Source: Branchiostoma belcheri | Taxonomy: Eukaryota; Chordata; Leptocardii; Amphioxiformes; Branchiostomatidae | Direction of reading: 5' to 3' | DNA: 64,000 bases | Assembly (NCBI RefSeq): GCF_001625305.1 | Contig: NW_017804032.1 | Coordinates: 2,313,036-2,377,035 of the forward strand | Part shown: piece by piece, positions 23,801-33,722 of the stretch | Layout of the letters: every line of letters begins with the position of its first letter | How positions within the stretch are numbered: the first letter of the stretch is position 1 | The notes under the pieces: model-generated | What the model was told of the DNA's origin: nothing | Database searches by the model: none | The model's input: the letters and a program-made list of their open reading frames with translations, nothing else | Position numbers and translations under genes: made by a program

Positions 23801-24170
23801 GTAAAGTGCTTTTCCCAAGGGCAGAAGATCGGTGGCATATCAGGAAGGCGGGACCTCTTGGTTCCGAGTCGAGCACTCTGCCGCTACGCCATACGACCCC
23901 ACAACAAAGAGATGTAGAGATGTTTCTACAAGGTATGCTTGTACAAGTTTTCTTACGGTCTTGAAAAAAAAAAGGGTCTTACTTGTTTCTGTGTTCCTAC
24001 AGCCGGCCGATGAGATCGCACTGTCTTCTTTGGACCAGCGGCCTTTCGAAGCGGAGGAATACAACGGCGACTTGGAGTGGAACGTCCAGTCCATGACAAC
24101 CGAGAGCCTGATCACCACCATGCGCGGAGTGAACAAGTCCAGACTGGTCTTCACACTTCTTGTGGCTTAG
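17850..24170 (+). CDS. Mosaic gene 3: secreted FGFR-like Ig pair, Frizzled CRD and Cys-loop receptor ligand-binding domain
   Basis: Exons: 17850-17904, 19450-19622, 20120-20243, 20674-20861, 21169-21316, 21600-22174, 22393-22440, 22743-22843, 23136-23295, 24003-24170 (579 aa). The signal peptide begins [16 protein letters not shown]. Ig1 (19-117) has [18 protein letters not shown] and [13 protein letters not shown]. Ig2 (118-229) has [28 protein letters not shown], then [14 protein letters not shown] and TWLTVTP. Both track FGFR D2 and D3, and the two-exon split of each domain also resembles FGFR genes. The CRD (about 230-348) has ten cysteines and resembles Frizzled 5/8 ([20 protein letters not shown]). 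A Pro/Thr linker (349-389) leads into the LBD (390-579): [22 protein letters not shown]-x9-C, QSWNK. It ends TLLVA before any membrane segment. It is a paralogue of gene 1. Confidence 0.85.
17945..18145. repeat. Degenerate gtagagcgtaat repeat
   Basis: Ten or so imperfect copies of a 6-12 base unit (gtagagcgta) directly after the gene 3 signal-peptide exon, in its first intron. Confidence 0.75.
20589..20643 (+). repeat. Short dispersed repeat, copy 1
   Basis: Contains tgttacgccgaagggcggtt, then taccagcta and a cagatacagatacag run. Related copies lie at 60950-61002 (+) and about 50225-50275 (-). It sits just before the acceptor of the Ig2 first exon. The class is unknown; it may be the end of a SINE or LINE. 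Confidence 0.5.
23700..23905 (-). mobile_element. tRNA-derived SINE, copy 3 (minus strand)
   Basis: Reading the minus strand from 23905: GGCGTAGCGGCAGAGTGC, then gaaccaagaggtcccg and the shared body tgcccttgggaaaagcactt and ctcaagtgag. Same family as 15965 and 16447, in the last intron of gene 3. Confidence 0.6.
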
Positions 24171-24440
24171 AATGTTTTATTTGTCAGTGTAAAACCGGCG
24201 TCTGACCGGATTAAGATCTGTGTCTAAGCAGAGTTGTTTTAACTATTCATTGTGAGAGAGATGCTATTATTATATGCCTCCACATTTAAAAATGTAATCT
24301 AGAGCCAACGCTATAGTAAACCAAATACATGTACTGCACTCTATAACTTTCAGTCAAGTGCAGTATCCAAAAGCTGATCATGTACATATCCAGATACATT
24401 AGAAACAGTACGCTTGTAATGTTATTCCAGATCTTACAAA

Positions 24441-24446
24441 AATAAA
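24441..24446 (+). terminator. Candidate poly(A) signal of gene 3
   Basis: AATAAA 270 bases after the gene 3 stop codon and just before the left inverted-repeat arm. Confidence 0.45.
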
Positions 24447-24467
24447 CAAAACAGAAACTAAACATAG

Positions 24468-24860
24468 CTAGTCTTGATAAGAAAACGAAGCTGTCTAAAA
24501 GTGGAGGCTGACTAAGCTTGGACAAACGCTACAAACCTAACTGGCAGCACCGTGTGATGGTAATTTGTCACCGCCATGACACAGAAGCTCTCTTTGCGTA
24601 TCGTTGCGGTGACGATGACGTCATGAGGAGCCCAAGAGATCCAAGTCTGACGTCATTTCAAGATTAAACTGTCTGTTTATAGTTACAGCAACTACAAATT
24701 GGCTAGAGGGACTATCCGGCCGGGGCAGTATTGGGAACTATTTTCTGCTGCGTTTTCACATTGGTGACGTTCCACGTTAACAGTGTGGAATCCAAAATAT
24801 TCCTCCGCCGACTTGTTATTTACTTTTCTAATGTTCACAGCCATTCTTTCAACGGCCAAA
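24468..24860. repeat. Left arm of a long inverted repeat flanking the cholinesterase A GPI exon
   Basis: Pairs with the reverse complement of 27250-27640; both contain gaggctgactaagctt, then tggcag..ccgtgtga, and finally ggaatccaaa.tattcctcc. Contains two tgacgtcat palindromes (CRE-like) and lies between the 3' ends of gene 3 and cholinesterase A. Confidence 0.8.
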
Positions 24861-25878
24861 ACATAAATAATAGTATGCGAAAATTTTACTTATTTTACTT
24901 GTTGTTGTTAAGTATCAGGACTTCGTTATGAATTTTTTTAGGAGGGACCTATAAGGCCAGAGTTTTTATTTGTCTATTCCTGGCCTTTTCTGAGACCATG
25001 TCGTCTACGTCATAACTGACATGTTCACCCTTGTCCTCTGTGTTTCTAGTATGTCTTACAGCCATTTTAAAACTATACGTACAGAGAAAAAAATTCGAAC
25101 TGACATTCATAGTAATGATAGTAGGCGTTTGTACCTACATTAATATCTATTTCACATCCATATCTTTCATGTTAATCGCACTAGTATAATTATTAACACT
25201 ACCAGGTAGTCAGGTTTTGGGTAACACATGAACTACATATCTCAGCAAAGCTGTTTCAAAATAACAATGAATGGCAGTGATGAAGTCTTAATTTTCAAAG
25301 TCTTAATTAAAAGGGGCTCTAATATTAATATGTGACTGAATGAAATGTTTTTGAAACATTGTACATTCACTACTTTATGAAAAACTTAAACTGTTCTCCA
25401 ACTCAAAATTTGACTCACTTCATAATGTAATTTACCAACTCAGATGAACTTTCATGCTGATTCACTACTTTGTTTGTGCTTTTATATGAATTAGTGTTGA
25501 AATCTTTCAACAGTTGCATCTATCTTAATTTTCGTCGAATAATTGTTATTATGACTACAACCAAAACATATAGAACACCCCAACAATCTTACCTTGTGGG
25601 TTAGTGACACTAACTCTACTAAAGATGTTGTAAATTGGCCCCAAAAGCTGTAGATTCTAGTTTCTAAATTGAGTTCTATCACATCTTCAAAATGATAATA
25701 TTTCCTTGACAATCTGTCGCCAAAAATCTAACACGTTGCCGTTCTAACTTTACTGTCTTAACCAAATGTTTCTAGATTTGTCCTTGTCTTATTTATATCA
25801 GCTATGTCATTAGAACAGTATCAATGCGCTGCTTTTTCTTCGTACTAGATTCTATGTACAATGTCCATGCAGTTCCCA

Positions 25879-28800
25879 TCACAGTAACGTGGTGGCGCTG
25901 TTGAGTAAAAGCAAGATGGCGGTGCTGACTATGGTTGTATAGATGCATGTCGAAGCTCCAGGAACTTCGGCGCCGTTCGTACAGGACTGTGCTTGTTGCA
26001 TCAGGTCATCTGTGGAGTAAAACCAACAACAAAACATATAATTAGCAGCAACAAGAGTTGGGACCAAGCAACAGCAAATAGTCTCTCATAGCATTGCATT
26101 TTCTTTTTCACACAATCATGTTGTTTGTAATTGTATCATTCTGCAATTAGCCCTTGGGCATGTATTTGTAATAAACTTTCTATATTACAGAGCATATGCA
26201 TTTTCATACATCAGATCAAGGATATTAAATAATGTCCTTGGTTATATCCCGCGTTCTGACGAAAACGTGAATCTTGCAGGAGTACTCCAGCCAGGAAGAG
26301 GGTTTTGAAATTCCGGAGAATATATTTCTATGCTTGGATGCATTTTCTTTTGCCAAATTTACCAAAGTTGAAGCCTAAACGTAGCAAGAACATTACTTAG
26401 TGTTAGCGACCGGGTTCCTGAAATCCCCTGAGGACCCTTCCAACAATCCCAGAGTTCACTGCCCGCTGAATGTTACGTGGGGAGGGCTTCCACCGACTTG
26501 GTCAACAACAACAGGTTGGTTACAATCACATTGTATGTATGATGTTTAGAATTTGTTTTCTTAGAATATAATGAATGTGTTAGCACAAATATCATAAGAG
26601 CTGACAGGACAATGCTTTTCAATTTTTATGAGTCGCTCTGTAGTAGTTTTTCAATATATATATATTGCTCATTTACATAACAAGAAGTCTCTGACAAAGG
26701 TGCCGAAATCTCTGTATCTTGAGGGTCTAAACTCCTCAAATGATTTGTGTACCTTCCTATATATTTCATAGTCACTCACTCAGCTTTCTGTAGCATATAG
26801 TCATCACTGTTAGCAAGAAATTTAACCCGAAATTGGCCACTGGATTTAAATGGAAAGGGTACGGTGGGTGTGTGTGTGTGTGTGTGTCAAGAATTTGATT
26901 TCTACAAAACCAACTGGATTCAATCATTTCAATTAATTCCCTGAGAAAGAATAATACTAACTTCTGAAGTACGTCTTTGGTGTTATATTGAGACTAATTG
27001 TTTCACTGTGGTTGTGATACAGTATATTAGAAAGTAAAATGTGTTTTGGACTGTGTTTATAGCATTAGTCTATTCAATTGACTAGGATCTTTGCCATTTA
27101 CATGTAAGATCCAGCCGTTACGCCAATATGATTCCCATCATAGTTTCGGTACCCAATATTACAAGTGCGGACGAAAAACTGAAAACGAACTGAAAAATTA
27201 AGTAAACGGGTAAGAATACTTCTCCCCATTTTTTTACTATCGCATCTTGGAAATAGCTGTAAGTATACGTGATAGACGTGACTGTTTGGCGGAGGAATAC
27301 TTTGGATTCCACGCGGTTAACGCGGAACGTCACAAATGTGAAGACGCAGAAAATAGCACCTAAAATATGTCCCAACATGACCTCCGAAGGCCCTCTCAGC
27401 CCCAGTGTGATTGCAGACGGTATATATAGACTGTTTAATCTCCACATGACGTAAAACTCTCGCCGCCTGGGATTCTAATTACGTCATCACCGCGAACTGC
27501 TACGACACGCAAACAGACTTTATGTGCCGTGGCGGTGATAAGTCACCCTCACACGGCACTGCCAATTAGGTTTGCAGAGTTTGTTTAAGCTTAGTCAGCC
27601 TCCCGTTTTAGACGGCGTCGTTCCTCTTATCTAGTCTGAGTTTGGTTTGGAGCTATTCTTACACCAGGCCGTTCATATTCTGAAAGTTCAATTGGTCTCC
27701 AAAGACCGGACTGCCAAAAAAGGATGTAGATCTATGACACTAATTTTTCCAACTCCTTTACAGCAATGTCGTACGCACTTTATACATTATTCACATATCC
27801 TGTCTCTTATACATCTTAACGTTTCCCATCGACACAAGATATATAAATTTAAAGTTCTATTGCACTGTGTCTAATGTCAATGGGAGATAGCGTCAATATA
27901 CATAAGAGTCAGGATACAACGTATAACGTACGTTCAACATCGTTGGAAAGGAATTTCAGAAATGACAAAAAGGCGTTAAATTTTACAATTGGCAAAATAT
28001 AAGAAAATATGCCAAAGACTTGGTGCCATAATGTGAAATAAACTGTTCCCCAACTAAAAAAAAATAACTCTCTCTTTCTTCAACAGTCTGGTGAGTCGAA
28101 TTCTTTTGAGGTGGGAGAACACTTTATCTCACATTTTGTAATTTAAGAACTCAGATAAACTAGTATGCTAGACTTCGTACCAGTCTTCCTGTCGAGTTCC
28201 CACAGATAGTTGTCCCAGAATGCACAGGTCTTGGACCTTGGACCGTTGGCCATCCGGTTTCCCCCTACATCCAGAATGAAATACTCCTGTCCCTCCTCTG
28301 TGTAGGGCTGCCACACGTCCGGCGCAGGGTCTTCCAGGGTCTGCTTGTTGGGATTGCTGAAATAAAGATTTCAACACAATACACAAGATGAACCCAAGGG
28401 TAGGACAAAGCAGAATTTGCTTACGAAAAGTTGCTACAGTAGAACTTGTTGCTGTGCCGTTATCGTTGCTAATGCCGTTTACCTTGGCACACTTTCGTGT
28501 CTTCTTGAATTGTTCATTAGTGCACCAACCCTGTAACCTTTCTATAGGGTGTTTGCACTCACGTACGTGACTATTGCGTAGGTATTGTCCGCCATGTTGG
28601 ATGGTTACACTTGGATGGGTATGAATGGATATGGATTTGAATGGTATTTGTGACGGTAGTCACTTAATGAACACCTTGTACACATGCAAACTGTTGAATA
28701 TGAATCTTAGATATAGAGAGCAAATGTTAAGGTTGTCTCTACTTACCCTGTCTTCGCAAAATTAGCCCAGTACGTCATAATCTGTGTGGCAAACACGGCC

Positions 28801-30251
28801 TCTTCTTGGGTGTAGTTGTTCTTCTGGTCCGTCGGAAGCCCGAACACGAACTCACACTCGTAGCCGTGCATAACGCCGGTCCACTTGGGCCACGGGAAGT
28901 TAGAGGCCTGGTGAACAAACTTGTACTGGTAATTCTTCCTTCCCAAAGACGCCATCCCTTTCCCAAACGACAGAGCCGGGCAGATGAAGTTGTAGTCGCC
29001 CGAAAGGTCGTCCATGGCGTCCCGGTACATGGAAGGCTGGTCGAAGTTGACCCAGTCAGTGTACTGGAAAGATAGGGCGTCCACGGAAATCTCGTTTATC
29101 CCCATCACCGACATCTTGATGTTTTCTAAGTACTGTTCACGTGTGATGAGACTCTGTGTGTCTTTGCTAAAGCCCGGGGCTCCGTACAGAAGAAAGTACA
29201 CCCCCTCGTCTTTGTTGAACCCGACCATGACGTCTGTCTGTTTGAGGTTGCCAGTTTCAAGGGATTGAGTCGGGTGCTCTCTGATGAAGTTCCCGTCCAC
29301 AACGGGAGCGAACGCGAACTGACACAGACCCCAGACAACCCAGTCGTTTTCAGCGATGGTACGCGCGGGAACTCCTCGCATGCACTCGATGGTTTTTTCT
29401 ACGTCTGAGTCCGTGGAGCAACCGACGGCCTTGGCGAGCTCAACCCCGCGCGTGGACGCCTCCGCGTCCGAGAGCAGCGCCCACGGAGACAGCGCCGACG
29501 CGCTCTCCATGATAGCTCCCTGGAACAAGTTTTTGCTCATCGGAGACAACAGGTGATAGCTCACGCTAGCGGCTCCCGCGCTCTCGCCGAAGATGCTCAC
29601 TTTATTCGGGTCGCCTCCGAAGGACGCGGCGTTTTCTTTGATCCACGTGAGCGCCAAGTTCTGGTCCATGAGCCCCGCGTTACCGGGCGCTTCCGAGTTC
29701 CCGAACGACAAGAAGCCCATCGCCCCCGTCCTGTAGTTCATGGAGGCGACGATGACACCTTGCGTGGCGGCGAGGTATCTGCCGTCGTACACATCCAGGG
29801 AGGACGTCCCAGACATGAACCCTCCTCCGTAGATCCACACCATGACCGTGGCGCCGACCGGAACCGGTGACGGCTGCCACACGTTCAGATACAGGCAGTC
29901 CTCGCTCACCGGAGTGTTCGGGTTCCACATTTCCGCACCCCTGTACCCGGGAAACGTAGTGTCCGGAAGCTGCATACAGGTGTTCGGGTAGGACGACGCA
30001 TTGTAGACGCCGTTCCACGGCTCCGCCGCGATGGGCGGCTTGAATCTTCGGGGCCCGACGGGAGGTGCGCCGTAAGGAATCCCGAGGAAGGCGTTGACCG
30101 TCCTCCCTCCGACGTCCAGTACCTTTCCCTGTAGTCTCCCCTGCAGTGTTGTGACGATGGGCCCGCTGCTACTCTGTGCCACGGCGGTCCATGTATGCAC
30201 GGTGAGGTTCACCAGCAGTAAGAAGAACCAGTAATCCCACATCGCTGCCAT
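25879..30251 (-). CDS. ChE2: Cholinesterase A (probable amphioxus ChE2), GPI-anchor type
   Basis: Exons: complement of 28747-30251, 28181-28356, 25879-26009 (603 aa; phases 2, 1). A signal peptide (start MAAMWDYWFFLLL) precedes an alpha/beta-hydrolase cholinesterase that hydrolyses choline esters outside the cell. Visible are Ser224 in FGESAG, Glu349 in KDEG and His462 in VMHGYE (triad), and Trp109 (choline site, Torpedo Trp84). The acyl pocket has Cys310 and Phe312 where AChE has Phe288/Phe290, and Torpedo Phe330 is Tyr352. From memory, an amphioxus cholinesterase called ChE2 was described with acyl-pocket Cys310/Phe312; the matching numbers are why I suggest the name. The last exon encodes a Cys, then a hydrophobic C-terminus (IVSTAILLLLNSATTLL, stop), a GPI-attachment signal. 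I find no Trp-rich tail exon in its last intron. A 5' UTR acceptor lies at 30304. The start was chosen for the signal peptide; a longer frame runs upstream through that acceptor. Confidence 0.9.
26010..28180. other. Last intron of cholinesterase A
   Basis: Contains the right arm of the inverted repeat (27250-27640) and a short (GT)n near 26871. I looked for a Trp-rich tail exon here and found none. Confidence 0.6.
27250..27640. repeat. Right arm of the long inverted repeat
   Basis: Inverted, diverged copy of 24468-24860. CRE-like acgtca motifs occur in both arms. A stretch reading VTFRVNRVESKVFLR on the minus strand has a counterpart VTFHVNSVESKIFLR on the plus strand of the left arm. Confidence 0.8.
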
Positions 30252-32008
30252 CTCACCCGCATCATCCGCACCAGCGTTACGTTCTGAGACACTCTGCTGC
30301 CACCTACAGGCGACAGGACAAACAGACATACGTTTGTTTTGGTTAAACACGACAAGAACATATACTAGTACCAGAAAAGGCGACTCAAGGCTCCATTAAG
30401 AACACTGTAGCCACCGGGATATAAATGGCATTTTAGTTGAATTTGGTGGAGCAACTTCAAGAAATGGCTACTGATAAAAGCATTTAAAAAAGGAGAATTT
30501 TTTTAGAAATGGCATGGGAATCGTGAAATGGGGATACTGAACAGATCAAGAGAAACCCTGGACACCAAACGCTGCAATCTTTTCTTTGTATGTGTGTCCT
30601 TGTCCTATTTGCTCACTGTCCATTAAACTGTAATTTGAATTGTGCCCTCTGTCTGGGACAGTTAACTCCCAATTTTGTCAATCAAAATCGCTCCCCTCCA
30701 GTTTTTAGATAATTTCGCAGTTTTTGTTTGTGTACATGATTTCACATTTTTCTCAAATTGCCAGTATAGCCTTTCAATTTGTGTTCTAGGCATATTATGT
30801 TATATTGTTTCGATTTTTTCATCAAATTCACATAAATGCCACATTTATACACCTTTTCGTAGAAGTCGGCGTGCACAACTGTTATTAGGTCAATTATTAG
30901 TACTACATATAAAAGATTGCTGAATTTTCAAAATACGCTGCCAAATACCTGTTTTTGTGTAGCACTTCGCAAAGCTCGCCCGTGAAACTTCCTCACACAT
31001 TGATGAACAGACAGGGAAGGCGGACCCGTTTGTTGCGTGTCAAGCCAACATCTAACATACCCCTTGATTCCATCGCTTCCGGTAGTTTCTTTGCTATGTC
31101 GTTTCGTGCGAGCCAAACACTTAATATTAAATTCTTCCTCAGAAACTACCACGGCCTTTGCCAAGTATGTCATTGTTTATCCTGTTGAACCAGGCTTACT
31201 GAGTGGGTCTGTTATCCTGTCAACAATAATACATGAGTCTATAAAGACAGGTGTTGACCCTGAGGTACTACTCACTGATTCTTTGGAACGTCACATAAAC
31301 AGCCAACTCAAGAATACCTTTGTTGCGGTTCCGGTTGATTTGACCTTGTGTCAAAATACGTGAGAGTGTGTCAAAACATTTGAGAGAGCGACATGTTCTG
31401 TTTAATCTAACCCCCAAGTACTGGTAGAAGTGCCACCAGTGTTTAGTTGTACCTCACTCCGTTGGTCGCAGCGTATCGACCACCAGGTAGCACGGAAACA
31501 CGTTAGACGTGAAAAATTCACTATTCATGGCATTAAAGCGTCGTCACTGTTGTGCTCTAAACTAAAGACTGACCAAACAAAATATTAGTACAGGAAAAAA
31601 TGCTATCTGCGTGTAGAAATCCGTTCCCTACAATGCAGATAAAGTCTGTACTCATCACTGCTGCTGAGAATGTGGGTAATGTGAAGAAGTCCAGTGTCTT
31701 ACAAGAGAAAGAATGCAGTGTGCATGTGTACATTCAGACATTTTTATATTGACATAAGGCCATATTGATTTGATTATATGGATGACATCCTCTGGGAACC
31801 CCAAAACTGATGCGAGCGTGCGCATAAAAACGTTTGCCAAAAAAAGTTGCTTTCATTATGAAATCTACGTGATTGTGAAGGTTGAACAAATGACACAATG
31901 ATTTTGGAATTCTACGACATTGGTACATCATTTTCCATTTTGTTTCAACTTACGGTGTATATTTGCTCATTTTGCAACTGTTTTGTAGGATTTACAGTAT
32001 GGTTGAAA

Positions 32009-32043
<35 letters not shown>

Positions 32044-32110
32044 GCTATCTATCTAGCTATCTAGCTATCTAGCTAGCTAGCTATCTAGCTATCTAGCTAG
32101 CTATCTAGCT
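32009..32110. repeat. (CTAT)n/(CTAG)n microsatellite
   Basis: Tetranucleotide array that changes from CTAT to mixed CTAG units along its length. Confidence 0.95.
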
Positions 32111-32273
32111 TCCTACTACGCTATTTCTATCGTTCCACCCCCTGCTGTTTTATACTGACGAGTGCGTCGTCACTACAGAAAGATTGATGGAGCCCGCATG
32201 CCTCTGCCCGGTCCCCGCCCTGCCCGTTCTCAGTGTGGCTGGTGCAGCGGGCGTCACTTGATAGGGCTGTGCT

Positions 32274-32636
32274 GAGAGATGAAGTTAGATGCCGGCCGTG
32301 ACATTTGGGCTCGCCCCCCCCTTCCCTCTATCATATATGACTTGTAGGGATCACATAACAATACAAACCGCTCCAGCATATAATATGTATGGTTAACTTC
32401 AGGGATGTCTCGATCCCAAATTTTGAATTTTGGGCGGATGGACCTTAAAAGTTGAGAGATGAAGTTAGATGCCGGGCGTGACATTTGGGCTCGTCCTGTC
32501 TCTATCATATATGACTTGTACGTATTACAGAACAATATAAACCACTACAGCACATAATATGTATGGTTAACTTTAGGGACGTCTACGCTCCCGAGTACCT
32601 AAATTTTGAATTTTGGACGGATGGACCTTAAAAGTT
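32274..32636. repeat. Tandem duplication, two units of about 180 bp
   Basis: Each unit begins gagagatgaagttagatgcc and ends gatggaccttaaaagtt; second unit from 32454. Confidence 0.9.
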
Positions 32637-33345
32637 TAATTGTGAATAGATAGGTTTGACGGCTACCGTATGAAAACTTAGTCTAATACATGTATATATA
32701 CACTGTACAGACATTGTCAATTTCTGAATCGTACTGTGTCTTTTTCTTAAAGTTTTACTAGCGTCGTGGTCACATTCATCAAATGTCGCCGTGCGATGAT
32801 TTTAAAGTCGTAGAATTTGCAAACAGACTGTAACAAAGCCCACCACGTACAAGGACCTGAGACAATCTTTTCGTAACAGGACAGCTAAACTTTGCAGGAC
32901 ACATACACGACTGTGAAATGGACCAGTTTGTGATCGTGCGTCGATCGCACGACGTTGGTGACTTGGTCCTAACTTGAAACTACTGAAATAATTCGGAATC
33001 TGATGTTCATATATTAACCGGTCACCTCTAGTGTCGACTTGAAGCTTGGAGACGGACACTCCTAAGAGATGACCTTCAATGGCATACTGACCTCTCCGCT
33101 GGAGGTCAGGTAGGACATACCACAGCCAACCTTTGGTCATACGTCTAAATAACCTAAAACATATTTCCACCACACAGACGTTTTCTTTTCTAGATTACGT
33201 TTATTTGCAATTGACGTTGGTGGGTTTTTTTTCACCTTCTACGAAGCGATAGCTATGCAGGTTATGCATCTTGTTTACTTTTCGTATTGGCGTGTTAGAA
33301 ATAACACTTAAACTTGACCTTGGGGTATACAAATCTCGACCTTGC

Positions 33346-33722
33346 CAGGCCTCGAAATTAACTTGTCTTTCTGTTGTCCCAGCCACTGTCCTAAAAATAA
33401 ATTTCAACTGTCCCAAAGTGAGGATGAACTGTCCCAACCTGGCTTCGGGGAAGAGCTGTATGACTCCAACTTGAAGTCAACTTTATTTTGCTTGTGTTCA
33501 CTCCCAGGCGCACTATATATTGCAGAGTAGACAGGACATTTGGGGGGACTTTTCCTGATCCAAAAGCCGGGACGTGTGCCTGATAAACAAAAGACTAAGT
33601 GCTGACATTCTGATTTTGATTATTTTTCTATTGTCTCAAAAAGTACCAAAGTGTCATTTTAGTTGTCCCAGCCTAATTTTAGTGGTCAGTGGCCATTGGA
33701 CCACCTTTCATTTCGAGCCCTG
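33346..33722. mobile_element. hAT-like non-autonomous transposon
   Basis: Inverted ends CAGGCCTCGAAAT and ATTTCGAGCCCTG with CCTTGC directly repeated outside. Interior has repeated ctgtccca motifs. The CAGGGCTCGAAAT end resembles hAT elements; the assignment is inference. Confidence 0.55.

Larger units (their letters stand above)
24171..25878. other. Convergent intergenic region, gene 3 to cholinesterase A
   Basis: Holds the gene 3 3' UTR, the left inverted-repeat arm (24468-24860) and about 900 bases of AT-rich DNA that should include the cholinesterase A 3' UTR. No exon seen. Confidence 0.6.

Noticed and set aside
24731..24931. 66-codon hydrophobic plus-strand frame, with a related minus-strand frame at 27118-27447
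   Set aside because: Both lie in the arms of the inverted repeat; the frame similarity follows from the DNA similarity and includes no known motif.
29553..30018. Open frames of over 100 codons on both strands inside cholinesterase A
   Set aside because: They are shadows of the GC-rich coding exon and match no family.
32802..33173. 123-codon minus-strand open frame
   Set aside because: No recognisable domain, no splice context and no paralogue.
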